Positions 63,513-64,000 of a stretch of 64,000 nt of DNA are shown here, in pieces (the stretch's first letter is position 1; each line of letters begins with the position of its first letter). Below the pieces are notes generated by a model. It saw only the letters and a list, made by a program, of their open reading frames with translations. It was not told the DNA's origin and searched no databases. The stretch comes from Zunongwangia sp. ESRF-bin46. Lineage in GTDB: Bacteria > Bacteroidota > Bacteroidia > Flavobacteriales > Flavobacteriaceae. A program made the position numbers and the translations under genes. The DNA lies in contig NTLF01000020.1 of the NCBI GenBank assembly GCA_002631855.1, forward strand, positions 62,001 through 126,000, written 5' to 3'.

Positions 63513-64000
63513 TTACAGGTTTCGTTTTTGTAACCAAGCGTAGAGAAGCTTGTTAAACTCATCTGGGTGTTCCATCATAGCGGCGTGGCCACATTTGTCA
63601 ATCCAATATAAATCTGAATCTGGTAACAATTCGTCAAATTCGGTAGCAACTTCAGGAGGGGTTACGTTGTCATTCTTTCCCCAAATAATGCAGGTTGGAG
63701 TTTCCATTTTTGGAAGATCTTTTGCCATGTTGTGCCTGATAGCACTTTTTGCAATAGCTAAAGTCCGTATTAATTTATTTCGGTCGTTGACTGATGCATA
63801 TACTTCATCCACAATCTCTTTGGTAGCAACAGCTGGGTCGTAGAAAACATTTTCAGCTTTTTTCTGAATATACTCATAATCGCCCCGTTTTGGGTAACTT
63901 TCGCCCATAGCACTTTCGTAAAGACCAGAACTTCCAGTAATTACAAGTGCTTTTACTTTTTCAGGGTATAATTTTGTGCAAAGCAGCCCTATGTGACCAC
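63513..64000 (-). CDS. Alpha/beta hydrolase (5' truncated)
   Basis: The frame is open to the window edge, so only the C-terminal ~161 residues are seen. The visible part starts within the nucleophile-elbow region (GGHIGLLCTKLYPEKVKALVITG) and keeps the late Asp (WGKNDNVTP) and catalytic His (CGHAAMMEHPDEF). The GSSGLYESAMGESYPKRGDYEY cap region is typical of a conserved flavobacterial hydrolase next to engB. Substrate unknown. Nucleophilic Ser is presumably just outside the window. Confidence 0.88.
   Translation of the reverse strand, partial: GHIGLLCTKLYPEKVKALVITGSSGLYESAMGESYPKRGDYEYIQKKAENVFYDPAVATKEIVDEVYASVNDRNKLIRTLAIAKSAIRHNMAKDLPKMETPTCIIWGKNDNVTPPEVATEFDELLPDSDLYWIDKCGHAAMMEHPDEFNKLLYAWLQKRNL

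Noticed and set aside
1-64000. tRNA, rRNA, insertion sequence or prophage
   Set aside because: No intergenic gap shows a cloverleaf, rRNA-like sequence, transposase or phage gene; by-eye inspection cannot fully exclude a small tRNA.

Overview
The window is one contiguous piece of an AT-rich chromosome from a member of the Flavobacteriaceae (Bacteroidota), probably marine. The evidence is the gliding genes gldA, gldB and gldC, C-terminal type IX secretion sorting domains, GSCFA, DUF3857 and OMP_b-brl families, a split MetH, and promoters of the Bacteroidota form (-33 TTG, -7 TAnnTTTG). No rRNA, tRNA, insertion sequence, prophage or CRISPR array is visible. Coding density is high and both window edges cut a gene.

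Layout. 1-6700: the end of a carboxypeptidase-regulatory/beta-barrel receptor, then a leftward cluster with an M23 peptidase, MerR regulator, LemA and three TPM-domain proteins, separated by arrays of 7-bp repeats. 6800-10460: alaS and a GSCFA protein. 10500-17260: a signalling island with a TPR histidine kinase, a LuxR-type response regulator, a surface lipoprotein, a PQQ-propeller protein and a 79-aa membrane protein. Four promoters here share an 18-bp palindrome placed exactly 22 bp before the -7 element. 17260-31700: an amidase, then methionine and SAM metabolism: metK leftward, and metY-metX-hom-osmC-metZ-like-metH(N)-metH(C)-metF-rrf2-cysH rightward. The metK/metY intergenic region holds two different SAM riboswitch classes back to back: SAM-I for metY and a SAM-II-like long-loop element for metK.

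31770-36510: a threonine dehydratase-like enzyme and a duplicated two-gene cassette (PagL-like lipid A deacylase plus DUF2807 lipoprotein). 36490-47070: gldA, a DAHP synthase/chorismate mutase controlled by a leader-peptide attenuator rich in Trp and Tyr codons, rsgA, dtd, two DUF3857 proteins (the second apparently catalytically dead), a MazG-like enzyme, aroA and queA. 47200-57450: a secreted lysyl-endopeptidase-like protease, rlmN, a T9SS-sorted protein, a small ORF coupled to a phosphodiesterase-TPR-sulfotransferase fusion, a polyprenyl synthase, and an ECF sigma/membrane protein/outer-membrane protein set. 57570-64000: dnaG with all zinc ligands replaced, an orphan response regulator with Glu at the phosphoacceptor position, nadE, gldB, gldC, a small unknown, an EngB/YihA GTPase and a truncated alpha/beta hydrolase.

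The most interesting signals are regulatory: the four-promoter palindrome regulon around the two-component system, the paired SAM riboswitches, the aromatic attenuator, the post-stop heptanucleotide repeats, and the atypical response regulator with a palindrome at its own promoter.
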